From assembly GCF_016466415.2 (NCBI RefSeq), contig NZ_CP066771.1, forward strand, positions 806,001 to 870,000: DNA of 64,000 bases, read 5' to 3'. Origin of the DNA: Ralstonia pickettii (lineage in GTDB: Bacteria; Pseudomonadota; Gammaproteobacteria; Burkholderiales; Burkholderiaceae). The position numbers and the translations under genes were made by a program. Below are positions 10,389-19,779 of the stretch, one piece after another (position 1 is the stretch's first letter; every line of letters begins with the position of its first letter). The notes beneath the pieces are model-generated. The model saw nothing but the letters and a program-made list of their open reading frames with translations. It made no database searches and was not told the DNA's origin.

Positions 10389-11525
10389 ATGAACCAAGCG
10401 GATCGAGCCCTCCAAGCCAGCCAGGCGCGTGTGTACAACTTTTCGGCAGGGCCGGCAGTGCTGCCGCTCGAGGTGCTGGAACAGGCGAAGGAGGAGATGG
10501 TCTCCTGGCACGGCAGCGGCATGAGCGTCATGGAGATGAGTCATCGCGGCCGCGAGTTTGAAAGCATCCTGGCAGCGGCGTTCAGCGATTTGCGCCAGTT
10601 GTTGGCCGTGCCGGACAACTACGAAATCCTTTTCCTGCAAGGTGGTGCCATCGCCGAAAACGCGATCGTGCCGCTGAACCTGATGCGCCGGCTGTCGGCC
10701 GATGCGCCGAAGGCGGATTACGTCGTCACCGGCACGTGGTCGGTCAAGTCGCAGCAGGAGGCGCGCAAGTACGGCGAGGTGAACATCGCCGCCACGAGCG
10801 AGGCCGAGCGTTTCCACAAGATTCCGGATGTGTCGAGCTGGAAGCTGTCGTCGGACGCGGCCTACGTGCACCTCTGCACAAACGAAACCATTGTTGGCGT
10901 TGAGTATCAGGAAACGCCCGACGTCGGTCAGTCGCACGGGCGTGTGGTGGTATCCGACGTGTCGAGCCACATTCTCTCGCGGCCGATCGACTGGAACGGC
11001 TACCAGGTCCTGTACGGCGGCGCGCAGAAAAACATCGGCCCTGCCGGCCTGACGATCGCCATCGTCCGCAAGGACCTTCTGGGTCATGCGCACCCGCTAT
11101 GCCCGTCTGCGTTCAACTGGCGCCTCGTGGCCGAGAACGGCTCGATGTACAACACGCCGCCCACTTACGCCATCTACATCGCGGGGCTTGTGTTCCAGTG
11201 GATCAAGCGCCAGGGCGGGGTTGAGGCGCTGGAAACGCGGAACATCATCAAGTCGAAGATGCTGTACGACTTTATCGATGCCAGCAGCTTCTACCGCAAT
11301 GAGATTCATCCGACGTGCCGGTCGCGCATGAATGTGCCGTTCTTCCTCAACGACGAGTCCCGCAGCGAGGCGTTCCTCGCGCAGGCGCGCGAGCGGGGGT
11401 TGGTACAGCTCAAGGGCCACAAGTCCGTGGGCGGCATGCGAGCGAGCATCTATAACGCGATGCCGCTGGAAGGTGTGGAGGCGCTGGTCGACTTCATGCG
11501 TGATTTTGAACGAGTGTCGGCGTAA
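10389..11525 (+). CDS. serC: Phosphoserine aminotransferase
   Basis: 378 aa. A class V PLP-dependent aminotransferase beginning [16 protein letters not shown], with the Schiff-base lysine Lys214 in [15 protein letters not shown] and the SerC signature WSVKSQQEA. It converts 3-phosphohydroxypyruvate to phosphoserine (serine synthesis) and 3-hydroxy-4-phosphohydroxythreonine in pyridoxal phosphate synthesis. The ORF is open upstream to 10326, but that extension lies inside the terminator, so the ATG at 10389 is preferred. It heads serC-pheA-hisC-tyrA-aroA, the usual betaproteobacterial order. The segment [12 protein letters not shown] differs from the enterobacterial version but looks like a lineage variant. 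Confidence 0.96.
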   Translation: MNQADRALQASQARVYNFSAGPAVLPLEVLEQAKEEMVSWHGSGMSVMEMSHRGREFESILAAAFSDLRQLLAVPDNYEILFLQGGAIAENAIVPLNLMRRLSADAPKADYVVTGTWSVKSQQEARKYGEVNIAATSEAERFHKIPDVSSWKLSSDAAYVHLCTNETIVGVEYQETPDVGQSHGRVVVSDVSSHILSRPIDWNGYQVLYGGAQKNIGPAGLTIAIVRKDLLGHAHPLCPSAFNWRLVAENGSMYNTPPTYAIYIAGLVFQWIKRQGGVEALETRNIIKSKMLYDFIDASSFYRNEIHPTCRSRMNVPFFLNDESRSEAFLAQARERGLVQLKGHKSVGGMRASIYNAMPLEGVEALVDFMRDFERVSA

Positions 11526-11612
11526 GGCCCACCCTCAATCACGGCAGAACATTGCGCGAAACGCACGCTTCGCGCGGCAATTTGCAATCCGTTGCCGAAC
11601 CCGATTCCTACA

Positions 11613-12728
11613 ATGACCAGTCAGTCAGACGATACGAAGCAAAACAAGGACGCCGCATTGGCGGCGGAGCTTGCGCCGTTGCGCACGCAGATCGACGCCA
11701 TCGACAACCAGCTTCTTTCGCTCCTCTCCGATCGCGCCAAGGTGGCGCAGGAAGTGGGCGAGGTGAAGAAGCGCTATTCGTCGCCGGCATTCCGGCCGGA
11801 TCGCGAACTGCAGGTCATTCGCAAGATGCAGTCGGGCAATCCGGGGCCGCTGCACGACGAGAGCATCGCCGCCATCTGGCGCGAGGTGATGTCGGCGTGC
11901 CGTGGCCTGGAACAGGCGCTGCGGATCGGTTACCTCGGCCCGGCGGGCACGTTTTCGGAGCAGGCGGTGATCGCGCATTTCGGACACGAGATCCAGCCGA
12001 TGCCGTGCCCGAGCATCGACGAAGTGTTTCGCGCGGCGGAGTCCGGCACGGTCGATTGCGGCGTGGTGCCGGTCGAAAATTCGACGGAAGGCGTGGTGTC
12101 GCGCACGCTCGATCTGTTCTTGCAGACGTCGCTGAAGATCAGCGGCGAGATTGCGCTGCGGGTGCACCATAACTTGCTGCACAAGACGGGCGACATGTCG
12201 CAGGTGAAGGTGGTGCGTGCGCATGCGCAGGCGCTGGCGCAGTGCCAACGGTGGTTGAACACGAACTATCCGAACCTGCCGCGCGAGGCCGTGTCGAGCA
12301 ACGCCGAGGCCGCGCGCATGGCTGGCGAGGACGAAACGGTCGCCGCGCTGGCAAGCGTGCAGGCAGCCAACCGCTACGGCCTGCACGTGGTGCGTGCCAA
12401 TGTGGAAGACGATCCGCACAACCGCACGCGCTTTGTCGTGATCGGCAATTACGAGACGGAGCCGAGCGGACGCGATCAGACGTCGTTGATTTTGTCGGTG
12501 CCGAACGAGGCCGGCGCCGTCTACAAGTTGCTGGCCCCGTTGGCCGAGAACGGCGTGTCGATGTGCCGCTTCGAGTCGCGTCCGGCGCGCAGCGGCGCGT
12601 GGGAGTACTACTTCTACGTCGACGTGGAAGGCCATCAGCGCGACCCGCAAGTAGCGCGCGCGCTGGAAAAACTGCGTCACGACGCAGCGTATTTCAAAGT
12701 GTTGGGGTCCTATCCCTCGGCACATTGA
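11613..12728 (+). CDS. pheA: Bifunctional chorismate mutase / prephenate dehydratase (P-protein)
   Basis: 371 aa. Three domains are seen: an AroQ-type chorismate mutase (about 15-95, LRTQIDAIDNQLLSLLSDRAK and catalytic-type VKKRYSSPAFRPDRE), prephenate dehydratase (from YLGPAGTFSEQAV; VENSTEGVVSRTLDL; NRTRFVVIG), and a C-terminal ACT domain (VPNEAGAVYKLL.. and ESRPAR), the phenylalanine feedback site. It catalyses chorismate to phenylpyruvate. The ATG at 11613 is preferred to an in-frame TTG at 11592. In the aromatic block its product feeds the adjacent aminotransferase. Confidence 0.97.
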   Translation: MTSQSDDTKQNKDAALAAELAPLRTQIDAIDNQLLSLLSDRAKVAQEVGEVKKRYSSPAFRPDRELQVIRKMQSGNPGPLHDESIAAIWREVMSACRGLEQALRIGYLGPAGTFSEQAVIAHFGHEIQPMPCPSIDEVFRAAESGTVDCGVVPVENSTEGVVSRTLDLFLQTSLKISGEIALRVHHNLLHKTGDMSQVKVVRAHAQALAQCQRWLNTNYPNLPREAVSSNAEAARMAGEDETVAALASVQAANRYGLHVVRANVEDDPHNRTRFVVIGNYETEPSGRDQTSLILSVPNEAGAVYKLLAPLAENGVSMCRFESRPARSGAWEYYFYVDVEGHQRDPQVARALEKLRHDAAYFKVLGSYPSAH

Positions 12729-12780
12729 GGGATTCAAGGCGCTCTGCACGGGCAGAGCGTCGATAACGGAGGAGCACCCC

Positions 12781-13905
12781 ATGTCGTTGCAGTTCGGCCC
12801 CGAGTATGTCCGCGCCATCGCCCCTTATGTGGCCGGCAAGCCGATTTCCGAAGTGGCACGTGAGTTCGGCCTGGATGCCGCGCGCATCGTCAAGCTGGCG
12901 TCCAACGAAAACCCGCTGGGCATGCCGCAGTCGGCCAAGAATGCGATGGCTGCGGCCATTGACGAACTGGCGCGCTATCCGGATGCCAACGGTTTCAGCC
13001 TGAAGGCCGCGCTGCATGCCAAGTTTGGCGTGCCCGAAACATGGATCACGCTCGGCAACGGGAGCAATGACATCCTTGAGCTGGCCGCTCGCGCGCTGGT
13101 GTCGCCAGGGCAGGCCGTGATTTACGCGCAGCACTCGTTTGCCGTGTATGCGCTCGCGGCCCAGGAAGTGGGCGCGCGCGCCATCGAGGTGCCGGCCCGC
13201 GATTACGGCCATGACCTCGACGCGATGGCCGCTGCCATCACGCCGGACACCCGCCTGATCTACATCGCCAACCCGAACAACCCGACCGGCACGTTCCTGC
13301 CGGCCGATGCGATTGCGGCGTTCCTGGCGAAGGTGCCGCCGACGGTGGTCGTCGTGCTGGACGAGGCGTACAACGAATTCCTGGAGCCGGAGCAGCAGTA
13401 CGACTCCACCGCGTGGGTGCGCCAATACCCGAACTTGCTGGTGTCGCGCACGTTCTCCAAGGCGTACGGGCTGGCCGGCTTACGTGTTGGCTACGGCATT
13501 GCGCAACCTCAATTGACCGATCTGCTCAATCGCATCCGCCAGCCGTTCAACGTCAACAGCCTGGCGCAAGCAGCGGCGGTAGCAGCGCTCAACGACGCGG
13601 AATTTCTGCGCCAATCGGCTCAACTGAACGCTGCCGGCTACGTGCAACTGACGGACGCGTTTGATCGGCTGGGCCTTGAATACGTGCCGTCATCGGGCAA
13701 TTTTGTCTTGGTGCGTGTGGGTGACGACAACGGCGCCGGTGCGCGCGTGAACATTGCATTGCTCAAGCAAGGTGTGATCGTGCGTCCTGTCGGCAACTAC
13801 GGCTTGCCGCAATGGCTGCGCGTCAGCATCGGCTTACCGGAAGAGAACGCCACATTCATCGCCGCCCTGGAGGCAGCGCTGGCGCAGGAAAAAGCGGCCG
13901 CGTAA
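12781..13905 (+). CDS. hisC: Histidinol-phosphate / aromatic aminotransferase (HisC2-type)
   Basis: 374 aa. A fold-I PLP aminotransferase with SNENPLGMP near 41-49, the NPNNPTGT substrate loop, and the lysine in SRTFSKAYGLAGLRVGYG. The sequence family is HisC. Lying between pheA and tyrA, and with no his genes nearby, it most likely acts mainly on phenylpyruvate and 4-hydroxyphenylpyruvate, the last step of Phe/Tyr synthesis (inference from context). GGAGG precedes the ATG by 7 nt. A GC-rich hairpin without a T-run (12739-12760) occupies the pheA-hisC gap. Confidence 0.93.
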   Translation: MSLQFGPEYVRAIAPYVAGKPISEVAREFGLDAARIVKLASNENPLGMPQSAKNAMAAAIDELARYPDANGFSLKAALHAKFGVPETWITLGNGSNDILELAARALVSPGQAVIYAQHSFAVYALAAQEVGARAIEVPARDYGHDLDAMAAAITPDTRLIYIANPNNPTGTFLPADAIAAFLAKVPPTVVVVLDEAYNEFLEPEQQYDSTAWVRQYPNLLVSRTFSKAYGLAGLRVGYGIAQPQLTDLLNRIRQPFNVNSLAQAAAVAALNDAEFLRQSAQLNAAGYVQLTDAFDRLGLEYVPSSGNFVLVRVGDDNGAGARVNIALLKQGVIVRPVGNYGLPQWLRVSIGLPEENATFIAALEAALAQEKAAA

Positions 13906-14002
13906 CTTCCGTCGTAACCGCCGTGGCGCCCCGTTTCAGGCATCGGGCGCCGAGCACATCGGGCTACAATGCCGCTTTGTTTTTTTCTGGCAGGGCGATG
14001 TT

Positions 14003-14911
14003 GTGGCCTCTTCTTTTTCGAGTTCCCGGTTGGTGATTGTTGGCGTGGGCCTGATTGGCGGCTCGCTGGCGCTCGGCTTGCGTCGCGCCGGGGTGGTGGG
14101 GCATGTCGTGGGCGTCGGCCGATCGGCCGCCTCGCTTGAGGCGGCGATCCGCCTGGGCGTGATCGACGAAGCGCTACCTATGGAAGAGGCCGTGCGCGGC
14201 GCCGACATGGTGGTGCTGTGCGCACCCGTCGCGCAGACGTTGCCGTTGCTGCTCGCCATGCAGCCGCATCTGGGGCCGGACACCATCGTTACGGATGCCG
14301 GCAGCACCAAATCCGACGTCATCATGGCCGCCAAGACGGCGCTGGGCGATCAGGTCAGCCAGTTCGTGCCGGCGCATCCGATTGCCGGCCGTGAGCTGAA
14401 CGGTGTGGAGGCAGCGCTGGCCGATCTCTATGTCGGCAAAAAGACCGTGCTATGCCCTCTGCAGGAAAACCGTCGCAGCAATATCGCCCGTGTGCAGGCG
14501 ATGTGGGAAGCCGCGGGCGCCTATTGCCACATCATGTCGGCCGTGCAGCACGACGCCGTGTTCGCTGCGGTCAGCCACCTGCCGCACGTGCTGTCGTACG
14601 CGCTGGTCGCGCAGATCATCAATGCCGAAGATGCGTCGCTCAAGCTGGATTTTGCAGGCGGCGGTTTCCGCGATTTCACGCGCATCGCTGCATCATCGCC
14701 GGAAATGTGGCGTGACATCTGCTTATCGAATCGGGATGCGTTGCTACGGGAACTGACAACGTATGAAGCCGTGATCGGCCGTTTGAAGACGATGATTGCA
14801 GAGCAAGACGGCGCGTCGCTCGAGCGGGTATTCCGCCGTGCCAGCGAAGCGCGTCTGGCGTGGCCGCAACGTGCGGCGCACGGAAATGCAGCCGGTGGGC
14901 AATCCGAATAA
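14003..14911 (+). CDS. tyrA: Prephenate dehydrogenase
   Basis: 302 aa. An N-terminal Rossmann fold (VIVGVGLIGGSLAL, GxGxxG at about residues 13-22) is followed by the all-helical TyrA dimer domain with HPIAGRELNGVEAA and the SHLPHVLSYAL helix. It oxidises prephenate to 4-hydroxyphenylpyruvate with NAD(P). No fused chorismate mutase or ACT domain is present. The start is a GTG at 14003; no in-frame ATG is suitable. It is followed 21 bp later by aroA. Confidence 0.95.
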   Translation: MASSFSSSRLVIVGVGLIGGSLALGLRRAGVVGHVVGVGRSAASLEAAIRLGVIDEALPMEEAVRGADMVVLCAPVAQTLPLLLAMQPHLGPDTIVTDAGSTKSDVIMAAKTALGDQVSQFVPAHPIAGRELNGVEAALADLYVGKKTVLCPLQENRRSNIARVQAMWEAAGAYCHIMSAVQHDAVFAAVSHLPHVLSYALVAQIINAEDASLKLDFAGGGFRDFTRIAASSPEMWRDICLSNRDALLRELTTYEAVIGRLKTMIAEQDGASLERVFRRASEARLAWPQRAAHGNAAGGQSE

Positions 14912-14932
14912 CGTTTTGAACTGAATGGATTC

Positions 14933-16237
14933 ATGGAACATCTCGACGTCGGTCCGCTGAAGACGGCGCGCGGCACCATCAAGCTGCCGGGCTCCAAGAG
15001 CATCTCTAACCGTGTGCTGCTGCTCGCGGTACTCGCCCAGGGCGAGACCGTGGTGCGCGACCTACTGGATTCCGACGACACGCGCGTCATGCTCGAAGCG
15101 CTTGGCAAGCTGGGCGTCTCGGTCGAAGGCCTGGGCGACAACGCGTACCGTGTCACCGGCACCGGCGGCCGCTTCCCGAACAAGTCGGCCGACCTGTTCA
15201 TGGGCAATGCGGGCACAGCCATCCGTCCGCTGACGGCTGCGCTGGCGCTGCAAGGTGGCGAGTACACGCTGCACGGCGTGCCGCGCATGCACGAACGGCC
15301 GATCGGCGACTTGGTCGACGGCCTGCGCCAAGTCGGTGCGCGCATCGACTACACGGGCAACGAGGGCTATCCGCCGCTGGCGATCCACGCCGCGCCGGTC
15401 AAGATCGACGCACCGATCCGTGTGCGCGGCGATGTGTCGAGCCAGTTCCTCACGGCATTGCTCATGGCGCTGCCGCTGGTCGAGTCTGCCGGCAACGTCA
15501 CCATCGAAGTGGTCGGTGAGTTGATTTCCAAGCCTTACATCGAAATCACGCTGAACCTGATGGCGCGCTTCGGCGTGCAGGTCGTGCGTGATGGCTGGTC
15601 GTCGTTCACCGTGCCGACTGGCGTGGTCTACAAGGCGCCGGGCGAAATTTTTGTGGAAGGCGATGCCTCGTCCGCTTCGTACTTTCTCGCGGCCGGCGCG
15701 CTGGGTGGCGGGCCGGTGCGTGTGGAAGGCGTTGGCATGTCGAGCATCCAGGGCGATGTCCGCTTTGCCGATGCGCTCAACCGAATGGGCGCCAACGTCA
15801 TGGCTGGCGGCAACTGGATCGAAGTGCGCGGCGTCGAGCGCGACGACGGCAAGTTGCACGCCGTCGAGTTGGATTGCAACCACATTCCGGATGCGGCAAT
15901 GACGCTAGCCGTGGCCGCGCTGTTTGCCGACGGTACGACCACGCTCACGAACATCGCGAGCTGGCGCGTCAAGGAAACCGACCGCCTGACCGCCATGGCC
16001 ACCGAGCTGCGCAAGCTCGGCGCCGAAGTCGAAGAGGGCGCAGACTACATTCGCGTGACGCCTCCGTCGCAATGGACGCTGCCGGCCGGCGGCATCGACA
16101 CCTACGATGACCATCGCATGGCGATGGCCTTTTCGCTGGCGGCCTTCGGTCCGGTGTCAGTGCGGATCAACGACCCCCGTTGCGTCGGCAAGACGTTCCC
16201 GGAGTATTTCACGGCCTTCGGCGGCATCACCGCTTGA
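14933..16237 (+). CDS. aroA: 5-enolpyruvylshikimate-3-phosphate synthase
   Basis: 434 aa. Both family signatures are present: [15 protein letters not shown] near residues 19-33 and the conserved [19 protein letters not shown]. The PEP/glyphosate-site loop reads [14 protein letters not shown], class I-like with Ile where E. coli has Met. It condenses shikimate-3-phosphate with PEP in the cytoplasm, the sixth shikimate step. It shares the operon with tyrA upstream, and cmk starts 28 bp downstream. Confidence 0.97.
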   Translation: MEHLDVGPLKTARGTIKLPGSKSISNRVLLLAVLAQGETVVRDLLDSDDTRVMLEALGKLGVSVEGLGDNAYRVTGTGGRFPNKSADLFMGNAGTAIRPLTAALALQGGEYTLHGVPRMHERPIGDLVDGLRQVGARIDYTGNEGYPPLAIHAAPVKIDAPIRVRGDVSSQFLTALLMALPLVESAGNVTIEVVGELISKPYIEITLNLMARFGVQVVRDGWSSFTVPTGVVYKAPGEIFVEGDASSASYFLAAGALGGGPVRVEGVGMSSIQGDVRFADALNRMGANVMAGGNWIEVRGVERDDGKLHAVELDCNHIPDAAMTLAVAALFADGTTTLTNIASWRVKETDRLTAMATELRKLGAEVEEGADYIRVTPPSQWTLPAGGIDTYDDHRMAMAFSLAAFGPVSVRINDPRCVGKTFPEYFTAFGGITA

Positions 16238-16265
16238 ATCGCAATTAACCGCCTGCATTTTCATC

Positions 16266-16961
16266 ATGTCCGACACCGCTGCTTCCATGCCCTACCCGGT
16301 CATCACCATTGACGGCCCGACCGCATCCGGCAAGGGCACGGTCGCTCACCAAGTTGCTGACCTCCTTGGTTTTCATCTGCTGGACAGCGGGTCGCTGTAC
16401 CGACTGGTGGCCCTCGAAAGCATGCGCGAGAACGTCGATGACCACGACGTTGAAAATCTCGTGCGTATCGCCCGCGAACTGGATGTGCGCTTTAAGGCGG
16501 ATCGCATCTGGCTCAAGGGCGAAGATGTGAGCTTGGCCCTGCGCCATGAGTCCGTGGGCAATCAAGCTTCGGCCATCGCCGTGCACGGCGCCGTGCGTGA
16601 GGCGCTCCACGCACGTCAGCGGGCCTTCTTGGAAGCCCCCGGTCTCGTGGCCGACGGCCGGGACATGGGCACCGTGGTTTTCCCCGAAGCGGTGCTTAAG
16701 GTGTTCCTGACGGCAAGTGTGCAGGCACGCGCCGAGCGGCGCTATAAACAATTGATTGCAAAGGGTTTTTCTGCTATAGTGGAAAGTCTTTCGCAGGACT
16801 TGGAGGCGCGTGATTTGCGGGATCGCACCCGCAGTGTCGCACCGCTGCGTCCGGCGCAAGATGCGCGGCAACTGGATTCGTCCGACATGACGGTCGATGA
16901 AGTCGTCGCGCAGGTACTGGACTGGTACCGTCAGGTGCAGGGCGCCAACAAGGCAAACTGA
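16266..16961 (+). CDS. cmk: Cytidylate kinase
   Basis: 231 aa. The P-loop is [15 protein letters not shown] (about residues 14-28), followed by [12 protein letters not shown] and the [16 protein letters not shown]-binding/lid region. It phosphorylates CMP and dCMP. The open frame extends upstream to 16107 inside aroA, but the ATG at 16266, ahead of the P-loop, gives the normal size. It precedes rpsA, as in most proteobacteria. The AT-rich patch at 16745-16785 inside the gene carries a near-consensus promoter, probably for rpsA. Confidence 0.97.
   Translation: MSDTAASMPYPVITIDGPTASGKGTVAHQVADLLGFHLLDSGSLYRLVALESMRENVDDHDVENLVRIARELDVRFKADRIWLKGEDVSLALRHESVGNQASAIAVHGAVREALHARQRAFLEAPGLVADGRDMGTVVFPEAVLKVFLTASVQARAERRYKQLIAKGFSAIVESLSQDLEARDLRDRTRSVAPLRPAQDARQLDSSDMTVDEVVAQVLDWYRQVQGANKAN
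16752..16780 (+). promoter_or_regulatory. Internal promoter in cmk, probably for rpsA
   Basis: TTGATT, 17-bp spacer, TATAGT. It is a near-consensus sigma-70 element in an AT-rich island inside an otherwise GC-rich gene. It would give an rpsA leader of about 310 nt. Confidence 0.6.
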
Positions 16962-17096
16962 CCCGGCTGAACTGGTTCGATCGGTGCCGGTGGCATGTCG
17001 CTGCCGGCGGTTGTTCAACTCGTAACCCCGCATGCGTGTCTTCGCCCGTTCTGTGCGAAAGCAATGCGAGGCATGTTCTGCGGATGTCCATTCTTT

Positions 17097-18785
17097 ATGT
17101 CCCAAACTAACGAATCTTTTGCCGCCCTGTTCGAAGAGTCGATCGCCAAGTCCAATATGAAGGCTGGCGAAGTGATCTCTGCGGAAGTTGTGCGTATCGA
17201 CCACAACTTCGTCGTTGTGAACGCGGGCCTGAAGTCTGAAGCTTTTGTTCCGGTCGAAGAGTTCCTGAACGATCAGGGCGAGCTGGAAGTGCAAGTCGGC
17301 GACTACGTTTCGGTCGCAATCGACGCGCTGGAAAACGGCTACGGCGACACGATCCTGTCGCGCGACAAGGCCAAGCGTCTGGCTTCGTGGCTGAACCTTG
17401 AGAAGGCACTGGAATCCGGCGAGATCATCTCCGGTACGGTGACTGGCAAGGTCAAGGGCGGCCTGACCGTCATGGTCAACGGTATTCGTGCATTCCTGCC
17501 GGGTTCGCTCGTCGACGTGCGTCCGATCAAGGACACCACGCCGTACGAAGGCAAGACCCTCGAATTCAAGGTCATCAAGCTGGATCGCAAGCGCAACAAC
17601 GTTGTGCTGTCGCGCCGTGCCGTGGTTGAAGCCACGCTGGGCGAAGAGCGTCAGAAGCTGATGGAAACGCTCAAGGAAGGTGCAATCGTCAACGGTATCG
17701 TCAAGAACATCACCGACTACGGCGCGTTCGTGGATCTGGGTGGCATCGACGGTCTGCTGCACATCACCGACCTGGCATGGCGTCGTGTGCGTCACCCGAG
17801 CGAAGTGCTGTCGGTTGGCCAGGAAATCACCGCCAAGATCCTCAAGTTCGACCAAGAGAAGAACCGCGTTTCGCTGGGCGTCAAGCAACTGGGCGAAGAT
17901 CCGTGGGTCGGCATCTCGCGCCGCTACCCGCAAGGCACCCGCCTGTTCGGCAAGGTGACCAACCTGACCGACTACGGCGCGTTCGTTGAGATCGAAGCCG
18001 GCATCGAAGGTCTGGTGCACGTGTCGGAAATGGACTGGACCAACAAGAACGTTGCTCCGTCCAAGGTTGTTCAGCTGGGCGACGAAGTGGAAGTCATGGT
18101 CCTGGACATCGACGAAGACAAGCGTCGTATCAGCCTGGGCATGAAGCAGTGCAAGGCCAACCCGTGGGACGATTTCGCTCGTAACCACAAGAAGGGCGAC
18201 AAGCTGGCCGGCCAGATCAAGTCGATCACCGACTTCGGCGTGTTCATCGGTCTGCCGGGCGGCATCGACGGCCTGGTGCACCTGTCGGACCTGTCGTGGC
18301 AAGAGACTGGCGAAGAAGCCGTTCGCAAGTACAAGAAGGGCGACGAAGTGGAAGCCGTGGTGCTGGCGATCGACGTCGACAAGGAACGCATCTCGCTGGG
18401 TATCAAGCAACTGTCGGGCGACCCGTTCAACAACTTCGTGTCGACCAACGACAAGGGTTCGATCGTGCAGGTCACGATCAAGACCGTTGATCCCAAGGGC
18501 GCCGTTGTGCAGCTGGCTGACGACGTGGAAGGCTACCTGCGTGCCTCGGAAATCTCGAGCGACCGCGTGGAAGACGCCCGCAACGTGCTGAAGGAAGGCG
18601 AAACGATGACCGCGATGATCGTCAACATCGATCGCAAGTCGCGCAACATCAACGTCTCCATCAAGGCGAAGGACAGCGCCGACCAACAGGAAGCGATGCA
18701 GAAGTTCTCGGCGGATACCGGCGCAGCTGGTACCACGAACCTCGGCGCGCTGCTGAAGGCCAAGCTGAACGAAACCAACCAGTAA
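17097..18785 (+). CDS. rpsA: 30S ribosomal protein S1
   Basis: 562 aa with six S1/OB repeats: two degenerate N-terminal ones that bind the ribosome, then four with the [22 protein letters not shown] pattern (near 200, 285, 372 and 459). It binds mRNA leaders and is essential for translation initiation on weak Shine-Dalgarno messages. The start [15 protein letters not shown] at 17097 is chosen because the upstream open frame (from 16995) has no homology. S1 is usually autoregulated through its own leader, and the long leader here would allow that. Confidence 0.98.
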   Translation: MSQTNESFAALFEESIAKSNMKAGEVISAEVVRIDHNFVVVNAGLKSEAFVPVEEFLNDQGELEVQVGDYVSVAIDALENGYGDTILSRDKAKRLASWLNLEKALESGEIISGTVTGKVKGGLTVMVNGIRAFLPGSLVDVRPIKDTTPYEGKTLEFKVIKLDRKRNNVVLSRRAVVEATLGEERQKLMETLKEGAIVNGIVKNITDYGAFVDLGGIDGLLHITDLAWRRVRHPSEVLSVGQEITAKILKFDQEKNRVSLGVKQLGEDPWVGISRRYPQGTRLFGKVTNLTDYGAFVEIEAGIEGLVHVSEMDWTNKNVAPSKVVQLGDEVEVMVLDIDEDKRRISLGMKQCKANPWDDFARNHKKGDKLAGQIKSITDFGVFIGLPGGIDGLVHLSDLSWQETGEEAVRKYKKGDEVEAVVLAIDVDKERISLGIKQLSGDPFNNFVSTNDKGSIVQVTIKTVDPKGAVVQLADDVEGYLRASEISSDRVEDARNVLKEGETMTAMIVNIDRKSRNINVSIKAKDSADQQEAMQKFSADTGAAGTTNLGALLKAKLNETNQ

Positions 18786-18836
18786 GCATCCACCGGGTCG
18801 ACCCTAAAGAACGACGAGGACGCGCGCAAGATGCCC

Positions 18837-19259
18837 ATGACCAAGTCCGAACTCGTGGAAAAGCTGGCCGCCCGCTTTCCGCAGTTGCTGCTGCGGGATG
18901 CGGACATCGCGGTCAAGACGATCCTCGATGCGATGTCCGACGCGCTGGCGGACGGGCACCGTATCGAGATCCGCGGGTTCGGGAGTTTCGGTCTGAATCG
19001 TCGTCCGCCCCGAGTCGGTCGCAATCCCAAGTCCGGCGAGAAGGTGCTGGTCCCTGAGAAACGGGTGCCGCACTTCAAGGCCGGTAAGGAATTGCGAGAA
19101 AGGGTTGACCGCAGCTTGGAGCGACAAGGCGAGCCTTCTTCGGAGGGCGAGCCTGCCGTGTCGCTTGCGGCTGTAAAGGCCGGCCGACAGGTTGACAGTA
19201 GCCGTCAGACTGCCGGTTTTCCGGTAGATGGGTCGGTGCCGCTGGCCATGTCGCGCTGA
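18837..19259 (+). CDS. ihfB: Integration host factor subunit beta
   Basis: 140 aa. The first about 95 residues are a complete IHF/HU fold: [48 protein letters not shown] (the DNA-intercalating arm with Pro), and [19 protein letters not shown]. About 45 further residues form a hydrophilic Gly/Ser/Glu-rich tail not found in E. coli IHF-beta. With IhfA it bends DNA sharply at specific sites. Starts at 18831 (MPM) and 18837 (MTK) are both possible; the latter matches the family. It lies 51 bp after rpsA, the conserved rpsA-ihfB order. Confidence 0.95.
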   Translation: MTKSELVEKLAARFPQLLLRDADIAVKTILDAMSDALADGHRIEIRGFGSFGLNRRPPRVGRNPKSGEKVLVPEKRVPHFKAGKELRERVDRSLERQGEPSSEGEPAVSLAAVKAGRQVDSSRQTAGFPVDGSVPLAMSR

Positions 19260-19285
19260 GCCAGGTAACACTTGGTTGTTTCAGG

Positions 19286-19312
19286 AACGCCCCGCCTGCC
19301 GGGGCGTTTTTT
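19286..19312 (+). terminator. Terminator after ihfB
   Basis: AACGCCCCG, loop cctgc, CGGGGCGTT, then TTTT. It ends the cmk/rpsA/ihfB transcript. Confidence 0.85.
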
Positions 19313-19452
19313 ATTCCGGCAATGCCTGTGTGCTGCCACGCCCTGCGTGGCTGGCCGCCATATGAATCCGCTACAATGCGGCACATCCCGGCAATCGTGC
19401 CGCCAATTGCGTCGCATCCTGCAGCCGCACCGCCGCCCGTTTCTGAATCCGC

Positions 19453-19776
19453 ATGAAATTTCTCGTCTGGGTCATCCGTATCCTGTTGTTTGTGCTGCTC
19501 TTCGTGCTGGCACTGCACAACACGGCGGAAGTCTCGCTCGTGCTGCCGTTCGGCGTGGTCTGGCACTCACCGTTGATCCTGATCGCCTTGGCGTTCTTTG
19601 TTGTCGGCATTTTGCTGGCCATGCTGGCGATGGCGCCGCGCGTGATGCGGCATCGCTTTGCGGCAAGCCGCCTGCGTCGTCAGATCGGTCGCATGAAGAA
19701 GGCCGAAGCGGTGACCGAGGTGCCGACGCCTGTGGTTGCCGACTCTCCGTATCACGTTCCCGGCCCCAAGGTCTGA
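19453..19776 (+). CDS. lapA: LapA-domain inner-membrane protein (DUF1049)
   Basis: 107 aa. Two membrane helices at about 4-24 and 38-62 flank the HNTAEVSLVLPFGVVW motif characteristic of LapA/YciS. It works with LapB in regulating LPS synthesis through FtsH-dependent turnover of LpxC (role known from E. coli). The C-terminal cytoplasmic tail is basic. It sits 3 bp upstream of lapB, so the two are co-translated. Confidence 0.9.
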   Translation: MKFLVWVIRILLFVLLFVLALHNTAEVSLVLPFGVVWHSPLILIALAFFVVGILLAMLAMAPRVMRHRFAASRLRRQIGRMKKAEAVTEVPTPVVADSPYHVPGPKV

Positions 19777-19779
19777 CGC

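Noticed and set aside
12739-12760. Hairpin between pheA and hisC as a terminator
   Set aside because: GCGCTCTGC-acgg-GCAGAGCGT folds well but has no T-run and lies just before the hisC ribosome-binding site within an operon; at most it affects mRNA processing.
16245-18686. 813-aa minus-strand open frame
   Set aside because: Antisense to cmk and rpsA. Biased codon use of S1 keeps this frame open; the protein is His/Gln/Arg-rich with no recognisable fold.
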